A stretch of DNA of 5,379 nt from Deltaproteobacteria bacterium (GCA_018262455.1 JAGSPR010000465.1:1-5379), one strand, 5' to 3'. Counted from the first letter of the stretch, positions 1 through 5,206 are shown. Notes: a model not told the origin generated them from the sequence alone. Translations and numbers: made by a program.

Positions 1-26
1 AGCTCGAGAAGTACGGCATCGAATGA
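1..26 (+). CDS. 3' end of an upstream gene (partial)
   Basis: The window opens inside an apparent reading frame whose last codons read LEKYGIE followed by TGA at 24-26. Only seven full codons are visible, so neither the product nor the frame can be proven. The residues are typical of a soluble protein's charged C-terminus and the codons suit this genome. The stop overlaps an ATG at 23 (ATGA), which fits a tightly packed operon continuing to the right. Confidence 0.35.
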
Positions 27-106
27 AGCCGGCACGGCGTGGGACACAGCGTTCCATCCCGTGCGGAGGCGTCGCGGTCGCCGCCGCGGTATGTAGCGCT
101 TCGTGA
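23..106 (+). CDS. Very short ORF with signal-peptide-like composition (doubtful)
   Basis: A 27-residue ORF starts at an ATG that overlaps the preceding stop by 4 bases and ends at TGA 104-106. It has a basic N-terminus (MKPARRGTQR), a hydrophobic stretch (GGVAVAAAV) and then CSAS, resembling a truncated Sec or lipoprotein signal peptide. No good Shine-Dalgarno sequence lies at the usual distance. It may be the 5' end of a broken small lipoprotein gene that continues, one frame over, in the ORF at 103-204. It may equally be chance in GC-rich DNA. I do not recognise it. Confidence 0.2.
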   Translation: MKPARRGTQRSIPCGGVAVAAAVCSAS

Positions 107-204
107 GCTACACGCTGGATCGATCCCCGAAGACGTGCGCGCTCGCGCCGCACATCGGGCTCCTCGACGCAGATCTGCCGGCCGCCGAGGCGCTCGCGCC
201 ATGA
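103..204 (+). CDS. Small ORF coupled to the DoxX gene (hypothetical or remnant)
   Basis: A 33-residue frame begins at GTG 103, overlaps the previous small ORF's stop by GTGA, and ends at TGA 202-204, overlapping the DoxX ATG at 201 by ATGA. About 28 of the 33 sense codons end in G or C, as in real genes here. The peptide contains LDRSPKTCALAPHIGLLDAD and then an Ala/Pro-rich end, with no membrane segment. A stop lies just upstream in frame (94-96), so it is either a genuine tiny coupled protein or the C-terminal piece of a frameshifted gene. No family is recognised. Confidence 0.28.
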   Translation: MSYTLDRSPKTCALAPHIGLLDADLPAAEALAP

Positions 205-1382
205 AGGCACTCGAGAAGTACGAGCCCTACGCATACGCGCTGCTGCGGATCGTCGCGGGCACGATGTTCGCGTTCCACGGCGTGCAGAAGGTCATCGGCT
301 GGCTCGGCAATCCGCAGCCGATCGGAACGCAGCTGTGGATCGGCGGCGTGATCGAGCTCGTCGGCGGCGTGCTGATCGCGATCGGCCTGTTCACGCGCTG
401 GGCCGCGCTGATCGCGTCGGGCACGATGGCCGTCGCGTACTTCCAGTTTCACTGGAAGCTCGAGCTCGCCGGCTACAAGTGGCTGCCGGCGATCAACCGA
501 GGCGAGCTCGCGGCGCTAGGCGTAGTCGCGGGTCTGATCGACCACGCCATCGTGATCGCGGTCGCGTTCCTCGCGTGCGAGGCGGCCCTTGTCACACGTG
601 CCGGTGGATATCGCCCGGCGGCACGGTGTGCCCCGCCGCCCGATCTCTACGGCCGCGGTTGCGATCACCGTTATAGTGCCGCGGTGACAGCGCCCAGCAC
701 CGGCTTCGAGCTTCGCGGTCGTGATGGTGACGAGACTCGGCTCCTGGTGGGGGACGTCGGCTATTCGCTCGCGGTGCCGGGCCACCCGCGCGTCATCGCG
801 CCGCCCGCCGAGGCGCCTCGGTACGACGTCCTGCTGAAGCTCGACGACGCGGCCGTCGAGATCGGGCTGCGGGTCGAGGAGGTCGGCCCGACGACCGTCG
901 ACCGTGACGAGCTGGCGACGACTCTTGTCACGACGTACGGGCAAGCGCGCGCCGCGGACCCCGCGAAAGCGGTCGGCCAGCATCCGGGGCGCAGGGGACG
1001 CGCGGCCGGGTCCGACGCCGCGGCCGGCGCGACGTACCTGCTCCGCGACGACGACGACGTGATGGAGTTCTTGCTGGTGACGCTGCGCGAGAATGCTGCG
1101 CTCTACCTCACCGCCCGGTTTCGCCGCTCACAGGTCAGCGTGTTCGGGTGGGGCAGCCTGCGTTCGATCCTGCTCAACCATCAGTCGTGGATGCCCGGGA
1201 CGCTGCCGTCGCTCGACGCCCGCGTGGCGGCGGTCGCGGACGTGCTGTGTCGCGACCTCGACGGCATCGAGTCGCTGCACGACTATCGGGGCTGGGCCTG
1301 GGGCTGCTACTCGGCCGCCGACAATCGCCCCGGAGCGGGCGAACTGTCGTGGCGCGCTCTGAGTCCGGCGATGGGGAACTGA
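201..1382 (+). CDS. DoxX-family membrane protein, open in frame into an unknown C-terminal module
   Basis: Residues 1-106 are a clear DoxX-family integral membrane protein. The start reads MKALEKYEPYAYALLRIVAG, followed by FAFHGVQK, IELVGGVLIAIGLFTR, MAVAYF and NRGELAAL, all family hallmarks. Membrane helices are likely at about 10-28, 44-64, 66-82 and 107-130. DoxX proteins are small (about 130-150 aa) inner-membrane proteins with poorly defined roles, linked in some bacteria to thiosulfate/quinone oxidation or redox-stress complexes. ATG 201 is preferred because GAGG lies 10 bases upstream, the family match begins at residue 1, and the in-frame sequence before it is Arg-rich and not protein-like. 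Oddities: after NRGELAAL the usual Tyr-Cys-Phe helix and closing Ser-Leu-Asp are missing, replaced by a different hydrophobic stretch (GLIDHAIVIAVAFLACE). There is no stop, so the frame runs 393 residues through a Pro/Arg-rich linker (about 133-161) into the module also listed at 684-1382. A true fusion, or a DoxX gene whose end was lost by rearrangement, are both possible. Confidence 0.7.
   Translation: MKALEKYEPYAYALLRIVAGTMFAFHGVQKVIGWLGNPQPIGTQLWIGGVIELVGGVLIAIGLFTRWAALIASGTMAVAYFQFHWKLELAGYKWLPAINRGELAALGVVAGLIDHAIVIAVAFLACEAALVTRAGGYRPAARCAPPPDLYGRGCDHRYSAAVTAPSTGFELRGRDGDETRLLVGDVGYSLAVPGHPRVIAPPAEAPRYDVLLKLDDAAVEIGLRVEEVGPTTVDRDELATTLVTTYGQARAADPAKAVGQHPGRRGRAAGSDAAAGATYLLRDDDDVMEFLLVTLRENAALYLTARFRRSQVSVFGWGSLRSILLNHQSWMPGTLPSLDARVAAVADVLCRDLDGIESLHDYRGWAWGCYSAADNRPGAGELSWRALSPAMGN
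672..677 (+). promoter_or_regulatory. Candidate -10 box for a leaderless GTG start
   Basis: TATAGT matches the sigma-70 -10 consensus at five of six positions and is an AT island in GC-rich surroundings. A transcript starting at the normal distance downstream would begin at or next to GTG 684, giving a leaderless mRNA. This fits the absence of any Shine-Dalgarno sequence before that GTG. No convincing -35 hexamer lies 16-18 bases upstream (the sequence there is near ACGGCC), so an activator or alternative architecture would be needed. Confidence 0.4.
684..1382 (+). CDS. Unknown soluble protein, possible separate gene within the DoxX frame
   Basis: From GTG 684 the frame encodes 232 residues (VTAPSTGFELRGRDGDETRL at the start) with no signal peptide or membrane helix. 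Two folded-looking parts are separated by a Gly/Ala/Arg-rich linker at about residues 97-117. The first (8-96) is beta-rich, with YDVLLKLDDAAVEIGLRVEE. The second (118-232) starts with an acidic run (RDDDD), then VMEFLLVTLRENAALYLTARF, a helix with SLRSILLNHQSWMPGTLP, and an aromatic C-terminus (YRGWAWGCYS). I recognise no family or catalytic motif. Its stop lies one base before the ATG of the next gene, so the two are probably co-transcribed. This start is preferred over pure fusion because of the -10 box and because the residues just before it look like intergenic DNA translated by accident. Confidence 0.5.
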   Translation: MTAPSTGFELRGRDGDETRLLVGDVGYSLAVPGHPRVIAPPAEAPRYDVLLKLDDAAVEIGLRVEEVGPTTVDRDELATTLVTTYGQARAADPAKAVGQHPGRRGRAAGSDAAAGATYLLRDDDDVMEFLLVTLRENAALYLTARFRRSQVSVFGWGSLRSILLNHQSWMPGTLPSLDARVAAVADVLCRDLDGIESLHDYRGWAWGCYSAADNRPGAGELSWRALSPAMGN

Positions 1383-1383
1383 G

Positions 1384-2025
1384 ATGGCGTTTCGTCGCGT
1401 CGCGTATCACCGCTCGAAGTTCCTGATCGTCGTCGGACTCATCGGCCTCGCGTCGATCGTCGGCAACTCGTTCGTGTTGCGCTGGGATCCGCCCGAGGAC
1501 CTCGCGATCGCCGCCGTCTTCGGCAGCCTCGTCATGATTCTCATGATCGCGCGCGGCCTCACAGGCTCGTGGTCCTCGAAGCAGCTGCGCGTCGATGTCG
1601 CGGCCGGGCAGCTCAAGCTTCCCGACGGATCGATCCGCAAGCTCGACGAGCTCGGCGCGCTCACGATCGAGAAGAAGTTCATCCCGCCGCCGAACCCACG
1701 CAAGGTGCGCGTCCCGCTGCACGACTACCTGCTGCGCGCGGCGAACGTCGAGTACTACCTGTTCGACTCGAACTACGAGTCCGAGACGATGCTGCGCTAC
1801 TCCGCCATCGACGCGGCCGTGCTCCAGTACAAGCTGCGCCGCATCCTCGAGCGCCCGACCGTCGAGGGCTCGTCGTATCGCGCGGGCCCCGACGCCATGC
1901 CCGAGATCCTTGAGGCGGCCGGCACGCCGAAGCGCGCCCGCACGACGCTGCAGAAGCTCACGCGCGATCACGACGCGCACGTGCGCGAGCAGGCCGCGAA
2001 GCTGCTGCCGCTCGTCGGCGCTTGA
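1384..2025 (+). CDS. Unknown two-helix membrane protein with a cytoplasmic tail
   Basis: The 213-residue product has two predicted membrane helices near the N-terminus, about residues 12-32 (KFLIVVGLIGLASIVGNSFV) and 39-58 (LAIAAVFGSLVMILMIARGL). The remaining roughly 150 residues are probably cytoplasmic. Residues 66-112 (LRVDVAAGQLKLPDGSIRKL and onward) alternate strand-like stretches as in bacterial PH-like membrane-anchored domains. Residues 171-213 are helical and end in DAHVREQAAKLLPL, reminiscent of a HEAT-type helical pair. Both assignments are inferences. The ATG follows the previous stop by one base and has GGGGAA six bases upstream, so translation is probably coupled to the preceding gene. 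No catalytic motif is visible and no function is proposed. Confidence 0.75.
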   Translation: MAFRRVAYHRSKFLIVVGLIGLASIVGNSFVLRWDPPEDLAIAAVFGSLVMILMIARGLTGSWSSKQLRVDVAAGQLKLPDGSIRKLDELGALTIEKKFIPPPNPRKVRVPLHDYLLRAANVEYYLFDSNYESETMLRYSAIDAAVLQYKLRRILERPTVEGSSYRAGPDAMPEILEAAGTPKRARTTLQKLTRDHDAHVREQAAKLLPLVGA

Positions 2026-2141
2026 TCACGGTCGCAGCATCGCGAACAGCTTCTTGCCGTTCTCGTCGACTTGCTGTCTTGGCCGATGTCGCGCCGAGCG
2101 CACGTCACGAAGCGGTCGAGATCTACGTCCCCGAGCTGGCC
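2026..2141 (-). pseudogene. Apparent C-terminal remnant of a minus-strand gene, one-base frameshift
   Basis: On the minus strand the last 14 codons before a TGA (complement of 2026-2028) read VDENGKKLFAMLRP, with codon use like a real gene end. The stop abuts the stop of the convergent + strand gene exactly. Upstream of 2071 that frame becomes Arg/Pro-rich, but the neighbouring frame reads GQLGDVDLDRFVTCARRDIG followed by QDSK. Adding a single base at about 2071 would join the two into one peptide tail. The 5' part is missing and the piece overlaps the last codons of the TetR gene. I interpret this as debris of a deleted gene. The family is unknown and chance is not excluded. Confidence 0.35.
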
Positions 2142-2791
2142 GCGCTGCCGCCGCGTAACTGCGCGGTGAAGGTGCGCACGAGGTCGTCGACCAAGGCGTC
2201 GCGCGTGTGGATCAGGGGAGCCTCGTCCGCCATCTCGACAACCCCCTCGACGGTGAGCATGCCCAGCACGGACGTATGGGCGAGGAACGCGAGGCGCCGC
2301 CCGTCGATGCGCTGGTCGATGCGACCCGCACGCTGGTCGTGGCGAATCTTGTCGGCGACCGCCCCGTACATGCGGTCGTTGAACGGACGGATCCGCGCGA
2401 GCATCTCGGGGCTAAGGCGTGCCGCTCCCGCCGGGCCGACCTGCGGCACCAGGTAGGCCAGGCGCAGCTCGTCCATACGGCTGCCGTAGTCTGCGGCCGA
2501 GCTCCGGATCAACGTCTCGATCGCCTCGGCGCCGGAAGCGGCGTTCGCGACGGCGTTGCCGACCACCTCGGCATGACTACCGAGGCTGAGGTAGATGAGC
2601 TCGAAGACGAGCGCTTCCTTCGAGTCGAAATAGTAGTAGAGAGCGGCCTTCGTGAGCTCGAGGTTGCGCGCGACGGCAGACAGGGTCAGCCCGGCCACCC
2701 CCTCGTTCAGGAGCACTTCGCGCGCGGCCTCCAGGATCTCTTCCCTCACCTGATCCTGGCGGCGTTTCTTCAGCGAACTGCGCCGATTCAT
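2123..2791 (-). CDS. TetR/AcrR-family transcriptional regulator
   Basis: This 222-residue protein has the length and layout of a TetR-family repressor. A basic N-terminus is followed by the TetR_N DNA-binding domain at about residues 15-62: REEILEAAREVLLNEGVAGL, then LSAVARNLELTKAALYYYFD as the helix-turn-helix, then SKEALVFELIY. Residues about 75-210 are the helical ligand-binding and dimerisation domain, with no motif that names the ligand. It is divergent from the GST/metallo-hydrolase genes, with 113 bases between the two starts, the classic arrangement for a repressor of itself and its neighbours, released by a small effector. ATG 2791 lacks a good Shine-Dalgarno sequence and may be leaderless, given the promoter candidate just upstream. 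GTG at codon 15 is an alternative start. The C-terminal GGSAASSGT is low-complexity and may derive from junction with the remnant downstream. Confidence 0.93.
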   Translation of the reverse strand: MNRRSSLKKRRQDQVREEILEAAREVLLNEGVAGLTLSAVARNLELTKAALYYYFDSKEALVFELIYLSLGSHAEVVGNAVANAASGAEAIETLIRSSAADYGSRMDELRLAYLVPQVGPAGAARLSPEMLARIRPFNDRMYGAVADKIRHDQRAGRIDQRIDGRRLAFLAHTSVLGMLTVEGVVEMADEAPLIHTRDALVDDLVRTFTAQLRGGSAASSGT

Positions 2792-2797
2792 CGCCGA

Positions 2798-2827
2798 TTT
2801 CTACCACGAGTCGGTTAATTTGACCAA
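2798..2827 (-). promoter_or_regulatory. Candidate promoter of the TetR gene
   Basis: On the minus strand TTGGTC (complement of 2822-2827) and TAGAAA (complement of 2798-2803) are separated by 18 bases, and TGG directly precedes the -10 as in extended -10 promoters. Transcription would start within a base or two of ATG 2791. The -35 shares bases 2822-2825 with the opposing + strand -35, so binding of a protein here would affect both directions. Confidence 0.4.
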
Positions 2828-2848
2828 TCGGTAACTTTTTTCTACCGT
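2820..2848 (+). promoter_or_regulatory. Candidate promoter of the GST operon
   Basis: TTGACC (2820-2825) is a strong -35 match. A 17-base spacer leads to TACCGT (2843-2848), a weak -10 match, and TAGATT (2852-2857) is an alternative -10 without a good -35. The region is visibly AT-richer than the flanking genes. The -10 area lies inside the palindrome at 2841-2855, so a bound repressor would block it. Confidence 0.45.
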
Positions 2849-2855
2849 AGGTAGA
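2841..2855. promoter_or_regulatory. Palindromic candidate TetR operator
   Basis: TCTACC-GTA-GGTAGA is a perfect inverted repeat with 6-base arms and a 3-base centre, lying in the divergent intergenic region and covering the likely -10 of the + strand operon. TetR-family dimers typically bind 15-20 base palindromes in such positions. A second CTACC half-site occurs at 2801-2805, over the -10 of the repressor's own promoter. Assignment to this TetR protein is inferred from position only. Confidence 0.55.
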
Positions 2856-2904
2856 TTCTTGTGATAGGGTCTCGTCATCGACTCGCTCCAACGACGGAGA
2901 CACC

Positions 2905-3711
2905 GTGGCAGACATCGTTTCCGAGAAGATTCGCCTGTTCGCGTTGCCCACCGGGTGGGGTGTGCCGTTCGGCACCTCGGCCCCCTTTCCGCTCAAGCTC
3001 GCCACCTGGCTCCGCATGGCGGAGATCGCGTTCGACTTCGTGGTCGCCCCAGACCCGAGCAAGGGTCCCAAGGGCAAGTCGCCGTGGATCGAGTACGGGA
3101 CGGTCCGGATGGGCGACAGTGCGCTCATCATCGAGCACCTCGAGGCGTGCTTCGGCGTCGATCTCGACGGGCACCTCGACGCACGCCAGCGTGCGCACGC
3201 GCTGGTCGTCCAGCGCATGCTCGAGGACCACTACCACCAGTGCTTCGAGCACCAGCTGTTCTTCGGTCGGGGAGGGAACGAGCGGCTTCGCGAGTTCGCG
3301 GCCCTCATGCCGATTCCACTGCGGTGGCTGGTCCCGTCGGTACTCAAGCGAGCCTTCGGCAAGCAGCTGTACGCCCGCGGCATGGGGCGCCACTCGCAGG
3401 AGGTCATCATCGCGCAAGGCAAGGCCGATCTCGACGCGCTCTCCGCGTTGCTCGGGGACCAGCCCTACGTTTTGGGCGACCGGCCAGCGTCGATCGACGC
3501 GTGTGTCTTCGGGTTCCTCGGCGTGTCGCTCTACGTCGCGGGCGACAACCCGCTCTATCGGTACGGCGCCTCGCTCGAGAACCTGATGCGCTACTGCGAA
3601 CGCATGCGGGCGCGCTACTTCCCCGAGACGCTGACCACGCTCGCCCCGCTGTTCGCGACCGAGCCCGCGGTGAGGAGCGCGCACGCGAACGACCCGAAGG
3701 TCGTCGCGTGA
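2905..3711 (+). CDS. FAXC/metaxin-like glutathione S-transferase-fold protein
   Basis: The 268-residue protein has the hallmarks of the failed-axon-connections/metaxin-like branch of the GST superfamily. The N-terminal thioredoxin-like domain (about 8-85) carries APFPLKLATWLRMAEIAFDF, PKGKSPWIEYG and MGDSALIIEHLE. The helical C-terminal domain (about 95-245) has LEDHY, ARGMGRHSQEVI and LGDQPYVLGDRPASIDACVF, where the family has its PTxxDA-type motif. The Cys often found in the SPFCLK position is Pro29 here, so thiol chemistry through that residue is unlikely. Eukaryotic relatives act in cadmium resistance or mitochondrial outer-membrane assembly. Bacterial ones are mostly uncharacterised and probably bind glutathione or act on xenobiotics. 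GTG 2905 is chosen because GGAGA (2896-2900) precedes it by four bases. It is first of three coupled genes, and its stop overlaps the next start by GTGA. Confidence 0.88.
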   Translation: MADIVSEKIRLFALPTGWGVPFGTSAPFPLKLATWLRMAEIAFDFVVAPDPSKGPKGKSPWIEYGTVRMGDSALIIEHLEACFGVDLDGHLDARQRAHALVVQRMLEDHYHQCFEHQLFFGRGGNERLREFAALMPIPLRWLVPSVLKRAFGKQLYARGMGRHSQEVIIAQGKADLDALSALLGDQPYVLGDRPASIDACVFGFLGVSLYVAGDNPLYRYGASLENLMRYCERMRARYFPETLTTLAPLFATEPAVRSAHANDPKVVA

Positions 3712-4400
3712 CCGCGGCACCGCCCACCCACGCTCCAGCCGCGCTTGGTTCGCCATGTTCGGTGGCGCCGGCGACGCCGATCCTGTTTGCCGATCACGGC
3801 TGCCCCTTCGCGCATCGCGTGCTCGCGCTGTTGGCACACCTGGGGACGCCGGTCGAGCGACGCGAATCATCCATCGGGGCGAAGCCAGAGGGCCTCGATC
3901 GGTACTCGTCGAGCAAGCGCATCCCGCTGCTCGTCCACGGGAGCCTCGTGCTCACGGAGTCGCGCGTGATCATCGAGCACCTCGCCGACTACCATGCCTT
4001 CGCGGACGCCTATCCAGCGGAGCTCGACGCGCGCAGCCTGCATCGTCACGCGATGGTCTGGATGGACCGCGTGATCGTCCCGCTGCTGTTCGGTCGGGCG
4101 CACGCCGCGGGCGACGAGGCGCCTCTCGATGACGCGCTGACGGCCGTCGCACTCGCGACCGCCACGCACCCGCCGACCCCGTGCCTGCTGGCGCTTCACG
4201 TCGCCCCGATGTGGCTGCGCTTTCGCTGGTCGCAACCGACGGGTGCCGTGACGCGTGCGGTCGAAGCACGCGCCGCTCTGTGCAACTGGCTCGACGCCAC
4301 GATCGAGCTCGCGTGCGTGACCCGTACGGCTCCAGATCCCGTCTCGCACCTGCAAGACCTGGCGCGAGCGCAACTCCACCGCGAATCGAGGACATCATGA
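3708..4400 (+). CDS. Omega/beta-like glutathione S-transferase
   Basis: This 230-residue protein is a canonical cytosolic-type GST. The thioredoxin-like domain (about 24-97) has FADHGCPFAHRVLALLAHLG with Cys32 in a CPFA motif as in omega-class GSTs and SspA-like proteins, a cis-Pro at 73 in RIPLLVHG, and Glu84-Ser85 in LTESRVIIEHL, the residues that usually hold the glutathione gamma-glutamyl group. The C-terminal half (about 108-225) is helical and more divergent. Such enzymes use the Cys for glutathione-dependent thiol transfer, reductive dehalogenation or deglutathionylation; which applies here cannot be read from sequence. GTG 3708 overlaps the previous stop (GTGA) and has GAAGG (3696-3700) seven bases upstream. 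The first 20 residues are Ala/Pro-rich and precede the fold, and GTG at codon 19 is an alternative start. Its stop overlaps the next ATG by four bases. Confidence 0.88.
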   Translation: MTAAPPTHAPAALGSPCSVAPATPILFADHGCPFAHRVLALLAHLGTPVERRESSIGAKPEGLDRYSSSKRIPLLVHGSLVLTESRVIIEHLADYHAFADAYPAELDARSLHRHAMVWMDRVIVPLLFGRAHAAGDEAPLDDALTAVALATATHPPTPCLLALHVAPMWLRFRWSQPTGAVTRAVEARAALCNWLDATIELACVTRTAPDPVSHLQDLARAQLHRESRTS

Positions 4401-5131
4401 AGATCACCAACACCCAGTCCAACACGACCCTCTGCGAGATCTCCGACGGCATCTATCGCATCAGCACGCCCATCCCTCCCAACCCGGCGTTGCCTCCCGG
4501 CTTCACGTTCAACCAGTTTCTGATCGACGACGACCAGCCGCTGCTGTTCCACACCGGCCCCCGCAAGCTGTTCGGCCTGGTGCGCGAGGCGATCGAGGCG
4601 GTGATGCCGATCTCGAAGCTTCGTTACGTCGGCTTCTCGCACTTCGAGTCCGACGAGTGTGGGAGCCTCAACGAGCTGCTGGCGGTCGCCCCCGACGCAT
4701 CGCCGCTGTGCAGCGTGGTCGGCAAGATGGTCTCCATCGATGACTTCGCCGACCGCGAGGCGCGTGGCATGGGCGACGGCGAACGGCTGTCGCTGGGCAA
4801 GCACACGGTGCGATGGCTCGACGTCCCGCACCTGCCCCACGGGTGGGACTGCGGCTACCTGTTCGAGGAGGCGACCCAGACCTTGCTGTGCGGCGATCTG
4901 TTCACGCAGCCCGGAGACAAGCACGACCCGATCACCGAGGGCGACATCCTCGAGCCCAGCGAGCAGATGCGCTCCCAGATGGACTACACCTCTCACACCA
5001 CGCAGACCGACGCGCTGATCGCCAAGCTGGCCGCCACGTCACCTCGCACGCTCGCCTGCATGCACGGCGCGTCGTGGAAAGGCGACGGGGCCGCGCTGCT
5101 GGGTGAGCTCGCCAGGCGCCTGAGGGGCTAA
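4397..5131 (+). CDS. Stand-alone flavodiiron-like metallo-beta-lactamase-fold protein
   Basis: The 244-residue product shows the metallo-beta-lactamase fold with flavodiiron-type ligands. SHFESDE gives His82, Glu84 and Asp86; PHLPHGWD gives His148; LLCGDLF gives Asp167; CMHGASWKG gives His223. The spacing (61, 18 and 55 residues between successive later ligands) is close to that of the oxygen-binding di-iron domain, and the HG..W near the end is also typical. The HxHxDH motif of Zn hydrolases such as glyoxalase II is absent, which argues for Fe-Fe redox or oxygen/NO binding. Glu87 stands where flavodiiron proteins usually have His. There is no flavodoxin domain, so electrons would need an outside donor, or the protein is a sensor or hydrolase variant. 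No signal peptide is seen, so it is probably cytoplasmic. ATG 4397 overlaps the GST stop (ATGA) and has GAGGA (4388-4392) four bases upstream. Confidence 0.88.
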   Translation: MKITNTQSNTTLCEISDGIYRISTPIPPNPALPPGFTFNQFLIDDDQPLLFHTGPRKLFGLVREAIEAVMPISKLRYVGFSHFESDECGSLNELLAVAPDASPLCSVVGKMVSIDDFADREARGMGDGERLSLGKHTVRWLDVPHLPHGWDCGYLFEEATQTLLCGDLFTQPGDKHDPITEGDILEPSEQMRSQMDYTSHTTQTDALIAKLAATSPRTLACMHGASWKGDGAALLGELARRLRG

Positions 5132-5206
5132 TCAATTCGTTGCAGATCGGCGCGCGTAGAACGCTGCACCTGAGCAACCGTGACGAGATCGGCGACTCGG
5201 ACTTCG

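Noticed and set aside
39..200. Upstream extension of the DoxX frame from ATG 39
   Set aside because: The translated extension is Arg/Ala-rich with no family match. DoxX homology begins at ATG 201, which has GAGG at a suitable distance, and another frame here has better codon use.
1174..1980. Long minus-strand ORF (268 codons)
   Set aside because: It is antisense to two + strand genes, and its translation is Arg/Asp/Val-rich without any domain, typical of a shadow in GC-rich DNA.
2207..2818. Plus-strand ORF opposite the TetR gene
   Set aside because: It is the complement of an unmistakable TetR protein and has no independent domain.
2955..3707. Extension of the omega-like GST frame back to ATG 2955
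   Set aside because: The frame overlaps the FAXC-like gene and reads as Arg/Pro-rich nonsense. The GTG at 3708 with GAAGG upstream fits the GST start.
2875..3870. Long minus-strand ORF (331 codons)
   Set aside because: It covers the antisense of the well-supported FAXC-like GST gene. Its composition is a mirror of that gene's codons and no domain is visible.
4181..4396. Extension of the metallo-hydrolase frame back to ATG 4181
   Set aside because: It overlaps the GST coding region in another frame with no protein-like features. ATG 4397 has GAGGA upstream and starts the domain properly.
4196..4996. Minus-strand ORF antisense to the metallo-hydrolase gene
   Set aside because: It is a shadow of the strongly supported + strand gene, with no recognisable motif and no start signal.
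4397..5131. Glyoxalase II or lactonase identity for the metallo-beta-lactamase protein
   Set aside because: The HxHxDH zinc motif is absent; the HxExD pattern and later ligands match the flavodiiron-type domain instead.
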